Shown one piece after another: positions 1 to 9,595 of a stretch of 64,000 nt of DNA. The notes beneath the pieces were generated by a model, which was not told the DNA's origin, did not search any database, and saw nothing but the letters and a program-made list of their open reading frames with translations. The stretch is taken from contig NZ_CP111043.1 of assembly GCF_026250525.1 (NCBI RefSeq), positions 3,485,001 to 3,549,000 on the forward strand, given 5' to 3'. The translations under genes were made by a program, and so were the position numbers. Position 1 is the stretch's first letter. Every line of letters starts with the position of its first letter. This DNA is from Chondrinema litorale. GTDB lineage: Bacteria > Bacteroidota > Bacteroidia > Cytophagales > Flammeovirgaceae.

Positions 1-362
1 TTAGGAATCAAAAAAGGATTCATTAATGTAGTTTGCGTAAGCATTGGCGCTATAAGTGGCCGTGCAGCATAATGCTGGTAATTCCATTTTTTAAATAAAC
101 CAGAGAGGAAAATAATGCCATCCCAAGGGAAAGCCATACCAGAGTGGTTACTAGTAAAGATTAATGGATGGTTAGAGGTGTTTCGTTCAGGGGGATCGTC
201 AAAACCAATATATTCTACTCTAAAGTAATTGTTGGCGAGAAAATCAATTATTTCTTCATTCAGTTTTATGGCAAAGGGAAGATCAAGATATTCATTATAA
301 ATAATTTTATTATCATCTATCACCTTTTTAAGTGCTGCGTCATCTAGTTTTTTAATATCCAT
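1..362 (-). CDS. Acyltransferase-like protein, N-terminal part, cut by window edge
   Basis: An ATG at 362 opens a minus-strand frame that stays open to base 1, giving about 120 residues; the rest lies outside the window. The first 70 residues are charged and soluble. Around residue 70 comes N-H-S-G-M-A-F-P-W-D-G, which resembles the His/Asp block of lysophospholipid or glycerol-phosphate acyltransferases (PlsC-like), where the His is catalytic. It could therefore acylate a lipid at the inner membrane. The His-to-Asp spacing is wider than the classic HX4D, so the assignment is by resemblance only. It lies 109 bases downstream of the YciI gene on the same strand. Confidence 0.55.
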   Translation of the reverse strand, partial: MDIKKLDDAALKKVIDDNKIIYNEYLDLPFAIKLNEEIIDFLANNYFRVEYIGFDDPPERNTSNHPLIFTSNHSGMAFPWDGIIFLSGLFKKWNYQHYAARPLIAPMLTQTTLMNPFLIP

Positions 363-471
363 ATCTAATCTTCCCTGTTATACTACAGCTATTTAAAGGT
401 AATGTTTATGTGTTTTGCAATATCATATTTCAGCTATTCTAATAATTTACTGAATATAAAATTGTTTGGCT

Positions 472-762
472 TCAATCAAATTGAACTAGCTTTATGTTTT
501 GAGTTTCTATTTTCTCCCAAACTTTTCCTTTTGTATAAGGGTCGTTATCTAAATATTCTTTTAATTCTTCTTCAGAATCGAAGCGCAAATACAAAGTAGA
601 GCCAATCATTTTGCCCTCGTCGCTTAAAATAGCACCAGCTGCAATCAAATTGCCACTTTTGTGTAGTTCTTTTGCATTAGCAAGGTGTTCTGTTCTGGCT
701 TGCATTCTTCTTTCGAGCGCATTTTCATCAGTATAATCTAATGCAGTTATAAGAAAATCCAT
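472..762 (-). CDS. YciI family protein
   Basis: This 96-residue cytoplasmic protein has the YciI/YCII layout: a beta strand at the N-terminus (MDFLITALDYTD), a helix with conserved Arg and His residues (ALERRMQARTEHLANAKELH), a strand with G-N-L-I-A-A-G, then a helix ending D-N-D-P-Y-T-K. YciI-like domains have a dimeric alpha-beta barrel fold related to muconolactone isomerase, with a His-Asp pair; the substrate is usually unknown. The length is normal for a single-domain family member. It faces away from the divergent polyamine gene. Confidence 0.85.
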   Translation of the reverse strand: MDFLITALDYTDENALERRMQARTEHLANAKELHKSGNLIAAGAILSDEGKMIGSTLYLRFDSEEELKEYLDNDPYTKGKVWEKIETQNIKLVQFD

Positions 763-849
763 AGTTTAAGTATGTTGAATTGATATAAGTTATAATTTGT
801 GCTTATTTAGCAAAAAATAGTTCGATATTCAAATAAAAATAGTGAAATA

Positions 850-2127
850 TTGGAATCACTGGGGAGACATGTAATTGCAGAATTGTACGATTGTGATGCT
901 TCAAAAATAGACGATGTAATGCTGGTGCAGCAAGTAATGGAAGCCGCATCTATAGAAGCTGGTGCAACTATTATCAATACAACTTTTCATCATTTTGCGC
1001 CTTATGGTGTTTCGGGAGTAGTGGTGATACAAGAAAGCCATCTTTCGATACATACTTGGCCAGAATATGGTTTTGCATCGGTAGATATTTTTACTTGTGG
1101 TGAATCTGTAAACCCTTGGATTGCGGCAGGAGTAATGGCAGAAAAATTGGGCGCATCTCATCATTCGGCAGTAGAAATGCGAAGAGGGCAAAAGGCGCAA
1201 CTTAATAGAAAACCAGAGTTTGCTATTGCAGATTCTTACAATATTGAAACGAAAGAGCCAGAAGTGAAGCGGAATATCTGGTTTACGGAGAGAACTGAAA
1301 ATTATGCACTTTCAGTTAAACATCAAGGTGATTTACTTTTTAGGAAAAAATCTGAATACCAGCGGATTGAAGTGTACCAGACTGATGCTTTTGGTAGAAT
1401 GTTGGTGTTAGATGGTGTAATTGTACTCACAGAAAAAGACAGTTTTGTATATCATGAGATGATTACTCACGTACCGGCCCTTAGTACAACTAAAGTTGAG
1501 AATGTATTGGTTTTAGGTGGGGGAGATGGTGCTGTTGTTAAAGAATTACTCAAGCATAAAAGTATATCTTCTATTACAGTTTTAGAGATAGATAATGAGA
1601 TAACAGAAGTTTCTAAAAGGTTTTTTCCGGACTTAGAAGCAGCCTTCCATTCTGATAAAGTCAATTATATGAATGGAGATGTAAATGATTTAATAAGCGA
1701 ATTAAAAGCAGAAAGTTTCGATTTGATTATTGATGATTTACACAGCCCTGTAGAAGCAAAAGGCCCAAAAGACGAAAATATTTTTTTAGCCAAAATATCA
1801 AACTTACTTACTAAACAAGGTTTGTTAGTAACCTCATTAGGTGCCCCTAATTTAGATAGAGTGAGTTTTGCCACAAGCTTTAAAAAACTACAAAAGCATT
1901 TTGGTAGCAATAGTCTGGCATGTTATCAAGCGAATATTCCCACCTTTCCGACAGGGATGTGGGTTTTCGCCATATGCGCTAAAAAATCTTTAGGAGAAAT
2001 ATTGTTTGAGGTGAATAAACCAGAGCATAAAGAATTGATACAGCAGAATGGCTTCCAATATTACAGTAGTGAAATGCATCAGGCTGCATTTGCACTACCT
2101 GTCTATGTAAAAGATATGATGAAGTAA
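850..2127 (+). CDS. speD/speE: Fused S-adenosylmethionine decarboxylase / spermidine synthase
   Basis: The N-terminal 115 residues form a SpeH-type AdoMet decarboxylase. The pyruvoyl-forming cleavage site is E62-S63 within ESHLSIHTWPEYG, with H68 and C83, the same numbering as the Thermotoga enzyme. From about residue 140 a spermidine synthase follows: YHEM near 201, the nucleotide-binding GGGDG at 223-227, and IPTFPTG near the C-terminus. The fusion would make decarboxylated AdoMet and pass its aminopropyl group to putrescine or a similar amine. The start is TTG at 850: the frame is open only from 811 and has no ATG, and this start gives the usual MxxLGRH beginning. Oddity: the catalytic loop reads D-D-L-H-S-P instead of D-S-S-D-P, so the second catalytic Asp is missing. 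Its end abuts a convergent kinase gene. Confidence 0.92.
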   Translation: MESLGRHVIAELYDCDASKIDDVMLVQQVMEAASIEAGATIINTTFHHFAPYGVSGVVVIQESHLSIHTWPEYGFASVDIFTCGESVNPWIAAGVMAEKLGASHHSAVEMRRGQKAQLNRKPEFAIADSYNIETKEPEVKRNIWFTERTENYALSVKHQGDLLFRKKSEYQRIEVYQTDAFGRMLVLDGVIVLTEKDSFVYHEMITHVPALSTTKVENVLVLGGGDGAVVKELLKHKSISSITVLEIDNEITEVSKRFFPDLEAAFHSDKVNYMNGDVNDLISELKAESFDLIIDDLHSPVEAKGPKDENIFLAKISNLLTKQGLLVTSLGAPNLDRVSFATSFKKLQKHFGSNSLACYQANIPTFPTGMWVFAICAKKSLGEILFEVNKPEHKELIQQNGFQYYSSEMHQAAFALPVYVKDMMK

Positions 2128-2130
2128 AAC

Positions 2131-4551
2131 TTAAGAGCGCTTTAATTGTATGGCTTGCGAATGCTTAACCAATTTATTAAAAAGTTCTGATGGGTTAAAT
2201 GGTTTGCTTACATGGTCGTTCATACCATGATCGTAAACCTTTTTCTTTACTTCATTAAAAGCCGATGCAGTAAGTGCTATAATTGGCACTTCTTTAAAAT
2301 AATCGTCTTGCATACTTCTTATTCTAATGGAAGTATCGAAGCCATCTATGCCGGGCATGTTTAAGTCCATAAGCACAATATCGTAAGCTTTGCTGGTAAT
2401 TTTTTCCAACGCTTCTTCTCCACATTCTGCAATTTCCATTTTGGCTTCCCACTTCTTTATAAATTGCTGTGCCACCAAGTGATTCATCTTGTTGTCTTCA
2501 ACCAATAGGATGTTTATTCCTTTTAAATTTGTGTCATTCATTTGTGCGGATGCTTTGTTTTCTTCAATTATTTTACCTTTTCCAATCTCAAAAATGAGAT
2601 TAAATGTAAACGTTGTGCCTTTGCCTAACTTACTTTTTACGTCAATTTTACCATTCTGTAGTTCAATTAGCTGTTTGGTGATAGACAAGCCTAAACCGGT
2701 ACCTCCGTATAGTCGGGTAATATTTTGGTGTGCTTGAGAAAACCTTTCAAAAATGTGATTAATCTTGTCTTCATGTATGCCTATACCTGTATCAGTAACA
2801 GCAAATTCAAGATTCACTTTTTCATCCTTTATTTCTTTTACCTCTGTATGAATTGTTACTCCTCCTTGGTTGGTGAATTTAATGGCATTATTTACCAAAT
2901 TGGTAAGTATTTGGTTTAGCCTAACTTGATCGCCAATTAAGTATTTTGGTATTTTTTCAGAGATGTTGGTTTTTACATAAATGCCTTTTTCTTGAGCAAT
3001 TACACCCAGCGATTTATTAATTCCATTCAATATGTCTTTAATAGGGAATTCTGTTTGCTCAAATTCAATTTTGCCAGATTCTATCTTACTAAGGTCAAGT
3101 ATATCATTAATGAGCGCCAGCAACATATCTGCTGAGAATTTTAACGATTTGAGGTTTTCTACCTGTCGGTCTAATGGATCTTGTTCTAATAATAAATGTG
3201 TAAGGCCAACAACAGCATTCATAGGTGTGCGAATCTCGTGGCTCATAGTAGATAGAAACTCCTGCTTTGCCATAGCTGCTTTTTCTGCATTGTCTTTTGC
3301 CTGTTGCAGCATAGCATCGTGTTCTTTGCTTTTGGTGATATCGCTTTCAATAGCAATAAACTTTTGCACTTTGCCCTCGATATTTCTAATTGGTTGTAAC
3401 TCTATGCGAACCCAGAATTTTCTTCCACTTTTAGAATATTTAAGAATATCAGTTTTAAAACCTTTACCCTTTTGTATATTCTCTTTAATAAAATTGATGG
3501 TGCCTTTGTCAGTTTCTTCGCCGTGAAGAATATCTCCTATATTTTCACTGTATAAATCATTAATGGTGTATTCTGTATATCTTTCGAAGCTGGCATTTAC
3601 CCATTCAATTTTGCCCTCGTAATTACAAATTATTACTGCATTATCTGTTTTATTGGCAATTAATGCTAGTTTTTCTAGTTCTTCTTGATTTTGCTTGAGT
3701 TTATGCTCAGTGGTTTTTCTTTCTTCAATTTCTTCTTCGAGGTCACCTGTTATCTTTTTAAGATCGAACAAGCTAGTATTTAATTTTTCATTTGCTTCGG
3801 CAAGCTTCGCCTGATTCTTAATAAGCTTGTCTTCTGTAGCATTTCTTTCTTCAACTTCTTCTGATAAATTTTGGGTCATCTCTTCTAGCTGGATTAAGCT
3901 TTCGTTGAGAGATGAGTTTAGGTCAGATAATTCTTTATGTGCCGAAAACGATTTTTCTTGTAAAGGCTTTAAAATAAAAAACCAAATGCCTAACACTATA
4001 AATAAAGCTGCAAAGGCAAGAGCAAACTCTAGTTTTTCAATTTTTAAAATCTTTTCTTTAGCTTCCTTCTCAAATGAATTTACGATTGTATCCATCGTCC
4101 GTAAGAAAACATCTTCATGTGCCATGGCTTCTTGTCGGGCATGAACCAATGTAGAATCGTTGTAAGGGTCTTCTAGAACATCGTAGCCAGCTTTTTCTAG
4201 CGACTGAAAGTGAGGATCTATTAAGTGAAAGAGATTATTGATGTAAGGTTTTTCGCTGGGCGGTAGTTGTAAACTATCATTACCAAATTGTAAGCTGTGA
4301 TGAGCGAAAGCAAAAGCGCCTAGTGATTTTTTAAGTTGACTAAGGTTTTGCTGATTCCCTTTATCTATTTCTGCAAGTAATATAGCTTTCGTTATATTCT
4401 GACTTAACATTCGCTGTCTTCCAGAGATGTTTATTATGCTTGCATCGCTGTTTTTGGTGTTTATAGCCAGATTTATTAATCCTAAAATCGATAGAATTAA
4501 AATGAAAATAATACTAAGTATTGAAATATAAAGGGTAGAATTATTTTTCAT
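2131..4551 (-). CDS. Hybrid sensor histidine kinase/response regulator with PilJ-like sensor
   Basis: This 806-residue membrane kinase has TM1 at about 8-29 and a periplasmic four-helix PilJ/NarX-type domain starting with I-S-G-R-Q-R-M-L-S-Q (42-51). TM2 lies at about 177-197, followed by a coiled coil (200-295) holding two similar E-R-x-x-T/A-E-x-K-L segments. A PAS domain spans about 295-405. The HisKA phospho-acceptor is H438 (SHEIRTP), the ATPase has its N-box at about 551-556 and G-boxes at 588-622, and the receiver domain (678-795) has D729. SGRQRMLSQ motifs occur in nitrate/nitrite-type and pilus-type sensors, but the ligand here is unknown. It would autophosphorylate on His and pass phosphate to its own Asp. 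No output gene is adjacent. Confidence 0.92.
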   Translation of the reverse strand: MKNNSTLYISILSIIFILILSILGLINLAINTKNSDASIINISGRQRMLSQNITKAILLAEIDKGNQQNLSQLKKSLGAFAFAHHSLQFGNDSLQLPPSEKPYINNLFHLIDPHFQSLEKAGYDVLEDPYNDSTLVHARQEAMAHEDVFLRTMDTIVNSFEKEAKEKILKIEKLEFALAFAALFIVLGIWFFILKPLQEKSFSAHKELSDLNSSLNESLIQLEEMTQNLSEEVEERNATEDKLIKNQAKLAEANEKLNTSLFDLKKITGDLEEEIEERKTTEHKLKQNQEELEKLALIANKTDNAVIICNYEGKIEWVNASFERYTEYTINDLYSENIGDILHGEETDKGTINFIKENIQKGKGFKTDILKYSKSGRKFWVRIELQPIRNIEGKVQKFIAIESDITKSKEHDAMLQQAKDNAEKAAMAKQEFLSTMSHEIRTPMNAVVGLTHLLLEQDPLDRQVENLKSLKFSADMLLALINDILDLSKIESGKIEFEQTEFPIKDILNGINKSLGVIAQEKGIYVKTNISEKIPKYLIGDQVRLNQILTNLVNNAIKFTNQGGVTIHTEVKEIKDEKVNLEFAVTDTGIGIHEDKINHIFERFSQAHQNITRLYGGTGLGLSITKQLIELQNGKIDVKSKLGKGTTFTFNLIFEIGKGKIIEENKASAQMNDTNLKGINILLVEDNKMNHLVAQQFIKKWEAKMEIAECGEEALEKITSKAYDIVLMDLNMPGIDGFDTSIRIRSMQDDYFKEVPIIALTASAFNEVKKKVYDHGMNDHVSKPFNPSELFNKLVKHSQAIQLKRS

Positions 4552-4653
4552 TTGAATGTTAAAAAAATCACAGCTATAAAAAAAATAGTTAAGGGAACAT
4601 TATGATCATAACGTATTATAATTAAAAGCTTGTTTCTTCTTAAATATAAAATT

Positions 4654-4692
4654 AAAAAGCCTATAATTACTCAATTATAGGCTTTTTTTTTT
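4654..4692 (-). terminator. Rho-independent terminator, probably bidirectional
   Basis: A perfect 15-bp inverted repeat (AAAAAGCCTATAATT, loop ACTC, then its complement) is flanked by T-runs on both strands. It lies 17 bases past the stop codon of the permease-peptidase gene, which is read on the minus strand, and separates it from the hybrid kinase gene. Confidence 0.85.
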
Positions 4693-4709
4693 AATCACTG
4701 CTTTTTAGT

Positions 4710-7700
4710 TTAAATACTCTCTTTCTCTGTAACCGTTTTGGTATTATCCTTCGGGTTTCTGTCTATTAATTTGTGTATTGGGTCTATACCAGCTTTTACA
4801 GGTTTTTCATCCACCTCAATTGTAAAAGTTTGTTGCTCAGTGTCCATCAAGTGTTTTTGGAGGTATAGTAAAGTGTCTTTACCTGCATCTGTTTGGCCAT
4901 AAACACCTATTTCTATCCAATCGTTCAGCTCAACCGGACTCTCAACACCAATGCTATCTGCTTCTAGTTTTTTAGCCGATACAGTAAGTTGAACCTGATA
5001 GCTATTATCAGAAGTAGCAACATACTCAGCTTTTTCAGCTTTGTTTTCGAATAGGATGATGTCTTCAAGCAAATCAGTTACTACATATTGCATGCTGTCT
5101 GGAGTAACCTCTCTAATATACTTAATCAAATCTGCTGTAGTAGGGAAGCGTCCTTGTTTTGGTTGTCCATCAAACATGTTCCAGTCTTTCATAAATCTAC
5201 TTAAAGCGATGTTTAGACTGTCTTCGCCAATATAATCTTGTAACGCATAGAAATTGACTGCCCCTTTACCATAATGGATGTAAGACTGTTCTTCTACTGT
5301 AGCCAAAGGCATTTCTCTTTTAGTTTCACGAGTTCTACCTTTTAAATAGCGCTCTAATTCTTCTTTTAAAAACTGCTCTATCTTTTCTTCTGAATATGTT
5401 TGCTTCATTACCATAAGTGCAGAATATTGCGAAAGTGACTCACTGAGCACAGCACTTCCCTGTACATTGGCAGGCATTAACTGGTGACCCCACCATTGGT
5501 GTGCTAGCTCATGAGCGGTTACGTAATATGCTACATCTACATCGTCTTCATCATCAATATCTAACATAAAGCCAATAGATTCTGAAAAAGGAACTGTGTT
5601 GGCAAACGACTGAGCAAATGATGAATAGCGAGGAAATTCTAAAATTCGCATTTGCTTATGTTGATAAGGACTGAAGTTTTTAGAGAAGTAATCGAATGAG
5701 GTTTTCATGGCATGCATCATTCTGTCTAAGTTATAGGTATGCCCTTTGTGATAATAGATTTCCAGATTTACGGGGTCACCTAAAGAATCGATTTCGGGTT
5801 TCCATGTATCTCTCATTACCTCATAATTTGCAGAAAGCACCGAGAAGAAATTGAACATAGGTTTGTCCATTTTGTAATGGTAGTAATGTCTGCCTTTTTC
5901 TTTCCAGTCTTCTTGTAAATAACCCGGAGCAATGGCGATTTGCCCTGTATCCGTTCCGATTACGATTTCAAAATCAATTAAATCACCATCGTCACCTAAA
6001 AAGCCATTTAACAGCTCTCTCTTGTCATCTCTCGGTTTTGCTCTTTCTTTTGGTGGCAAATCGTAATCTTTTCTGTCGTTATCTTGAGAAAGCTCATAGC
6101 CATCATTATATCCGAAAGAAGGTAGGTTTGAGTTATTGATAAAAGTACCATTGTAGACGATACCCGTATTAGAGCCACTTTTTACAAAGCCATCTGTTGT
6201 AAATGTTTGTTTAAATGAAAGCTTTATGGTGTCTCCCGGATTTAGTGGTGTGTTTAGCTTATGGATATAATAGTCGAATTCATCGAAAGATTCAGTAATG
6301 GTTGAGCCAGATTCAAAAACCAGTTCTTCAGTTTTATACTGTTTGTCGCCATTAAGCTGAATATGTACTTCTGGAATTGCCTCGTCTGATTTATTGGTGA
6401 TGATGTAATAACCTTCTGCCACATAATCTCTTTCTTTTGGATATAAATCTACTTTAAGGTTTACATCTACGATTTTAGGTTGTACGAGGTATTTATATTT
6501 TTTTAATGTTTTCTCGTAGTTTGCCTGTCTTTCTTCTCGCGCATCAGAATTACTATATTCATTTAAAACATTGGTATTGTAATAAATGTAGCAACCTGAT
6601 AAGCTAAAAGTGATAAAGCAAAAGATACCCAAAGTAAGCAAAGGTTTGCTCAGTCTGAGTTTTCCTACTTTCCATCTGGTTTTTAGAATAGACTCAGAAC
6701 CTCTTACAGAAAAGACAACAGCTATTACAAAAAGGATTAAGGTGAAACCGATCCAATATGTTTTAAACCAACTGTATGCGGCAGGAAAATGCCCATAGCC
6801 GTTCATATCTGAGTATGTTCCCAAAGAACCACTATTAAACTGAATTAAGCCATGTTCTATGCCGAGGTTAGAAAGTACAATGGTTATAATGAAAAAGGCG
6901 ATCATAAACGCATGCCCGATAAACTTGTGGTTTACCATTACTTGTATAAAAAAAGCAAGCAAAGTAAATACAGTTAAAAATGGGAGTGTTGTGCTAAAGG
7001 TTCTAGAAAAGTATAAGCCCAACTCGTAATTGTAATAGCCTTTAAAGGTTTGTATGATTACTCCTGAAAAAATTAGTGCTACTATAATTGAAATATAGCA
7101 AAGTATCATTGCCAGAAACTTACTTACCAAATTGATGAAATCTGGAATCGGCATGGCATCGTATATCAGGTTGATTTTTACATCTCTTTCTTTCCAGATT
7201 AGCTCACCTGAGTAGAATACTACAATAATGATAAAGAATAGGTTAAAACCAGAGATTTGTTCAAGTACAAGATAGGTGGTTGGGTACGTATAAGTGCCAA
7301 AAGTTTCGCCCATGTATATGGAGTTAACAAAGAGTATCAGAATACCACAAAAGACAATGCCGAGGAAAGGAATATCTTTTAGCAAAGAGAAAAAGTAAAA
7401 CCTGACTTGTGAAAAGAGCTGCTTTAAATTTGTACCTATGTTATACTGAAGAGCAACTTTAGGAATAGGTATGGCAATTTGGTTTTTAGTACTTGTTTCT
7501 TCTTTAATCTTTTTCTTTCTGAATAACCCTTTTCTAACTACATTAAAACTAAAGCCAAAGTAAGCACCTACTAGCGAAGTTATACCAAGTAAAGTCCATA
7601 TAAGGCGGTTATACAAAATAATTCCTGATAGGGGAACTTGTTGCGTATTTTGTTCTACCACTGTCCAGTATTGGGTTACTATATCTGCGGTAGAAATAGC

Positions 7701-8333
7701 AAAGGGGTCTAACAGAGCTGCGAGCTCTTGGTTCTCAAGATCATCTGCAAGCGTTAAACCTATTTCGTAACATACTAAAAGAATTACCCATTGAATGTAA
7801 ACAACAATCATTTTGCGGCTTAATGAGCCAACAGTGAAAAACAAAGCACCAGTAAAAAATACATTAGGCACAATGAATAAAAAGTAAGGCTGTACGTAGT
7901 TCCAAAAATTAAAAGGCAAAAGCTTGTCTACATCGCGCCAAGGCATAAACTCTCCCATCATAAAGCCAATAGGAACGCCTAAGTAAATAATTAAGGCAAC
8001 CAGATAAGAGCCTAAAAATCTACCAAACAAATAGTCTCCTTTGCTAATCGGGTTTGTAAACATGAGAGACTCTGTTTTGTGTTCAAAATCTCTAAGTACA
8101 GAAACTCCCATTATCGCAGAGGTAATCATCATCATTGCAGCCGATAGCATAATCATCATGGTTGCAATGGTAGTAGGGGCATTTTCTTTTACCAGTCCGC
8201 TGCCACCACCAATTTGAACTACATCGCTAGACATAGCTCCAAATGAAAGCAGAAACAGAATGAGAAAGTATATATAAGTAGCAGGTCTTTTTTTCCTGTA
8301 CTGTAGTTCAAACTTGAATATTTCGTACCACAT
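4710..8333 (-). CDS. ABC-2 type permease fused to M1-family metallopeptidase
   Basis: This 1207-residue protein has two ABC-2-like membrane halves: about 6 helices in 20-265 and another set in 310-545. A further membrane-crossing segment at about 565-585 leads to a periplasmic M1-type aminopeptidase domain (about 615-1200). The zinc site is HELAH at 941-945, followed by E965 in L-S-E-S-L-S-Q-Y-S-A. The gap between second His and Glu is one residue longer than in classic M1 enzymes, as I recall for this fusion family. The canonical GAMEN loop is not visible. It pairs with the ATPase gene 51 bases upstream. Such fusions are known in Bacteroidota, but the substrate is not. Confidence 0.9.
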   Translation of the reverse strand: MWYEIFKFELQYRKKRPATYIYFLILFLLSFGAMSSDVVQIGGGSGLVKENAPTTIATMMIMLSAAMMMITSAIMGVSVLRDFEHKTESLMFTNPISKGDYLFGRFLGSYLVALIIYLGVPIGFMMGEFMPWRDVDKLLPFNFWNYVQPYFLFIVPNVFFTGALFFTVGSLSRKMIVVYIQWVILLVCYEIGLTLADDLENQELAALLDPFAISTADIVTQYWTVVEQNTQQVPLSGIILYNRLIWTLLGITSLVGAYFGFSFNVVRKGLFRKKKIKEETSTKNQIAIPIPKVALQYNIGTNLKQLFSQVRFYFFSLLKDIPFLGIVFCGILILFVNSIYMGETFGTYTYPTTYLVLEQISGFNLFFIIIVVFYSGELIWKERDVKINLIYDAMPIPDFINLVSKFLAMILCYISIIVALIFSGVIIQTFKGYYNYELGLYFSRTFSTTLPFLTVFTLLAFFIQVMVNHKFIGHAFMIAFFIITIVLSNLGIEHGLIQFNSGSLGTYSDMNGYGHFPAAYSWFKTYWIGFTLILFVIAVVFSVRGSESILKTRWKVGKLRLSKPLLTLGIFCFITFSLSGCYIYYNTNVLNEYSNSDAREERQANYEKTLKKYKYLVQPKIVDVNLKVDLYPKERDYVAEGYYIITNKSDEAIPEVHIQLNGDKQYKTEELVFESGSTITESFDEFDYYIHKLNTPLNPGDTIKLSFKQTFTTDGFVKSGSNTGIVYNGTFINNSNLPSFGYNDGYELSQDNDRKDYDLPPKERAKPRDDKRELLNGFLGDDGDLIDFEIVIGTDTGQIAIAPGYLQEDWKEKGRHYYHYKMDKPMFNFFSVLSANYEVMRDTWKPEIDSLGDPVNLEIYYHKGHTYNLDRMMHAMKTSFDYFSKNFSPYQHKQMRILEFPRYSSFAQSFANTVPFSESIGFMLDIDDEDDVDVAYYVTAHELAHQWWGHQLMPANVQGSAVLSESLSQYSALMVMKQTYSEEKIEQFLKEELERYLKGRTRETKREMPLATVEEQSYIHYGKGAVNFYALQDYIGEDSLNIALSRFMKDWNMFDGQPKQGRFPTTADLIKYIREVTPDSMQYVVTDLLEDIILFENKAEKAEYVATSDNSYQVQLTVSAKKLEADSIGVESPVELNDWIEIGVYGQTDAGKDTLLYLQKHLMDTEQQTFTIEVDEKPVKAGIDPIHKLIDRNPKDNTKTVTEKESI

Positions 8334-8384
8334 GGTGAAATTCAGTAAGTCTTAAAAAAAAATCTTCTATAAAAGGGAAATGAA

Positions 8385-9272
8385 TTAGGCAAGTTGTGTT
8401 GAAGTGTTACCAAAAATGTAAGAGAAATAAACGTCTTCCAGATCGGCTTCTACTGCTTGGAAAGAACCATCTGGCTGTAAATCACTATAAATATGAATGA
8501 GTGGCTTGCCAGCAATCATTTTTTCAGTAATTACATTGTATTGCTTTTTGTAAGCTTCCAATTCAGGTTTTTCAATGGTTTTACGCCATACTTTGCCTGC
8601 AATCTCATCAATGGCTTTTATCGGGTTGCCTTCTAATAATACTTGTCCCTTGTTAATGATTGCCATTTTAGTACAAAGCTCTTTTACATCTTCTACAATG
8701 TGGGTAGAGAGAATTACAACTGTGTTTTCACCAAGTTCACTTAAGAGGTTGTGGAAACGGTTTCTTTCTGCCGGATCGAGACCAGCGGTAGGTTCATCTA
8801 CAATAATGAGTTTTGGGTTTGATAGAAGGGCTTGGGCAATACCAAAACGCTGTTTCATACCGCCTGAATAACCACCCAAGTTTTTCTTTCTAGCATCGAA
8901 CAGATTGGTTTTGTGTAACAATGCTTTTACTAGCTCTTTTCTTTCTTTTTTATTATTTACTCCTTTGAGCACAGCAAGGTGGTCGAGTAATACTTCTGCA
9001 GATATTTTCGGATAAACACCAAACTCCTGAGGTAGGTAACCTAAAATTTTTCTTACTTCTTCTTTTTGAGTTAAAACATTTAGGTTATCAAAAGTAATAC
9101 TTCCTTCATCGGGTTCTTGCAAAGTAGCAATGGTACGCATCAAACTAGATTTACCAGCACCGTTTGGCCCAAGCAGTCCGAACATGCCGCTACTTATAGT
9201 AAGATTAACATTTTTAAGTGCCTGTACTCCGTTTGAGTAGGTTTTAGAGAGATTCGTAATCTTCAGTTCCAT
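8385..9272 (-). CDS. ABC transporter ATP-binding protein
   Basis: This 295-residue ATPase has Walker A GPNGAGKS at 35-42, a Q-loop near 82, the signature Y-S-G-G-M at 135-139, Walker B LIIVDEP at 155-161, and a His switch in L-S-T-H-I. The roughly 75-residue C-terminal extension has the pattern of ABC-2 exporter ATPases of the CcmA/NatA type. It is the first gene of a two-gene minus-strand operon and would power the permease-peptidase encoded just downstream. Confidence 0.93.
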   Translation of the reverse strand: MELKITNLSKTYSNGVQALKNVNLTISSGMFGLLGPNGAGKSSLMRTIATLQEPDEGSITFDNLNVLTQKEEVRKILGYLPQEFGVYPKISAEVLLDHLAVLKGVNNKKERKELVKALLHKTNLFDARKKNLGGYSGGMKQRFGIAQALLSNPKLIIVDEPTAGLDPAERNRFHNLLSELGENTVVILSTHIVEDVKELCTKMAIINKGQVLLEGNPIKAIDEIAGKVWRKTIEKPELEAYKKQYNVITEKMIAGKPLIHIYSDLQPDGSFQAVEADLEDVYFSYIFGNTSTQLA

Positions 9273-9595
9273 TTATCTTGTTTTATTTGTTTCTGGTATT
9301 CAGATTAAAATATGCTAATAATGGTTGCTTGGTTATTTAAAATTATACGAGAGGGTATATATCACCCTAAATGGTTGATTTTATCTCTTTAGTTAAGCAG
9401 ATTACTTATTTATTACAAGGATTTAGAAATAAATGCAGATTGTTATGGAATTTAATGCTATTTGTAATGAAATGCAGTAAATAAGTCTCTGTAATAGACT
9501 ACATTTTAATATGTTATCTGTTTGGTATAAGGTGTTGGGAAACTACTTTAAATACTATTTGTTTTATGCATAAATATACACCATACTAAAGCATT
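9273..9595 (+). other. Intergenic region between divergent genes, no gene seen
   Basis: No reading frame of note is present in this 323-base AT-rich stretch between the ABC ATPase (leftward) and the lipoprotein gene (rightward). It must hold both promoters, but I found no clean TAnnTTTG box on either strand. A small dyad, AGGGT/ACCCT with a 7-base spacer, lies at 9352-9368 and could be an operator for the ABC operon; this is weak. Confidence 0.5.

Noticed and set aside
402..599. Plus-strand frame of 65 codons near the YciI gene
   Set aside because: It runs antisense to the YciI gene, whose protein has a clear family pattern; the frame has no motif of its own.
3032..3526. 164-codon plus-strand frame
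   Set aside because: It is the antisense shadow of the PAS and HisKA region of the hybrid kinase, with Ser/Leu/Cys-rich random composition.
2131..4551. Polyamine-sensing role for the hybrid kinase because it lies next to the polyamine gene
   Set aside because: The genes are convergent, not co-transcribed, and the PilJ-like domain gives no ligand clue.
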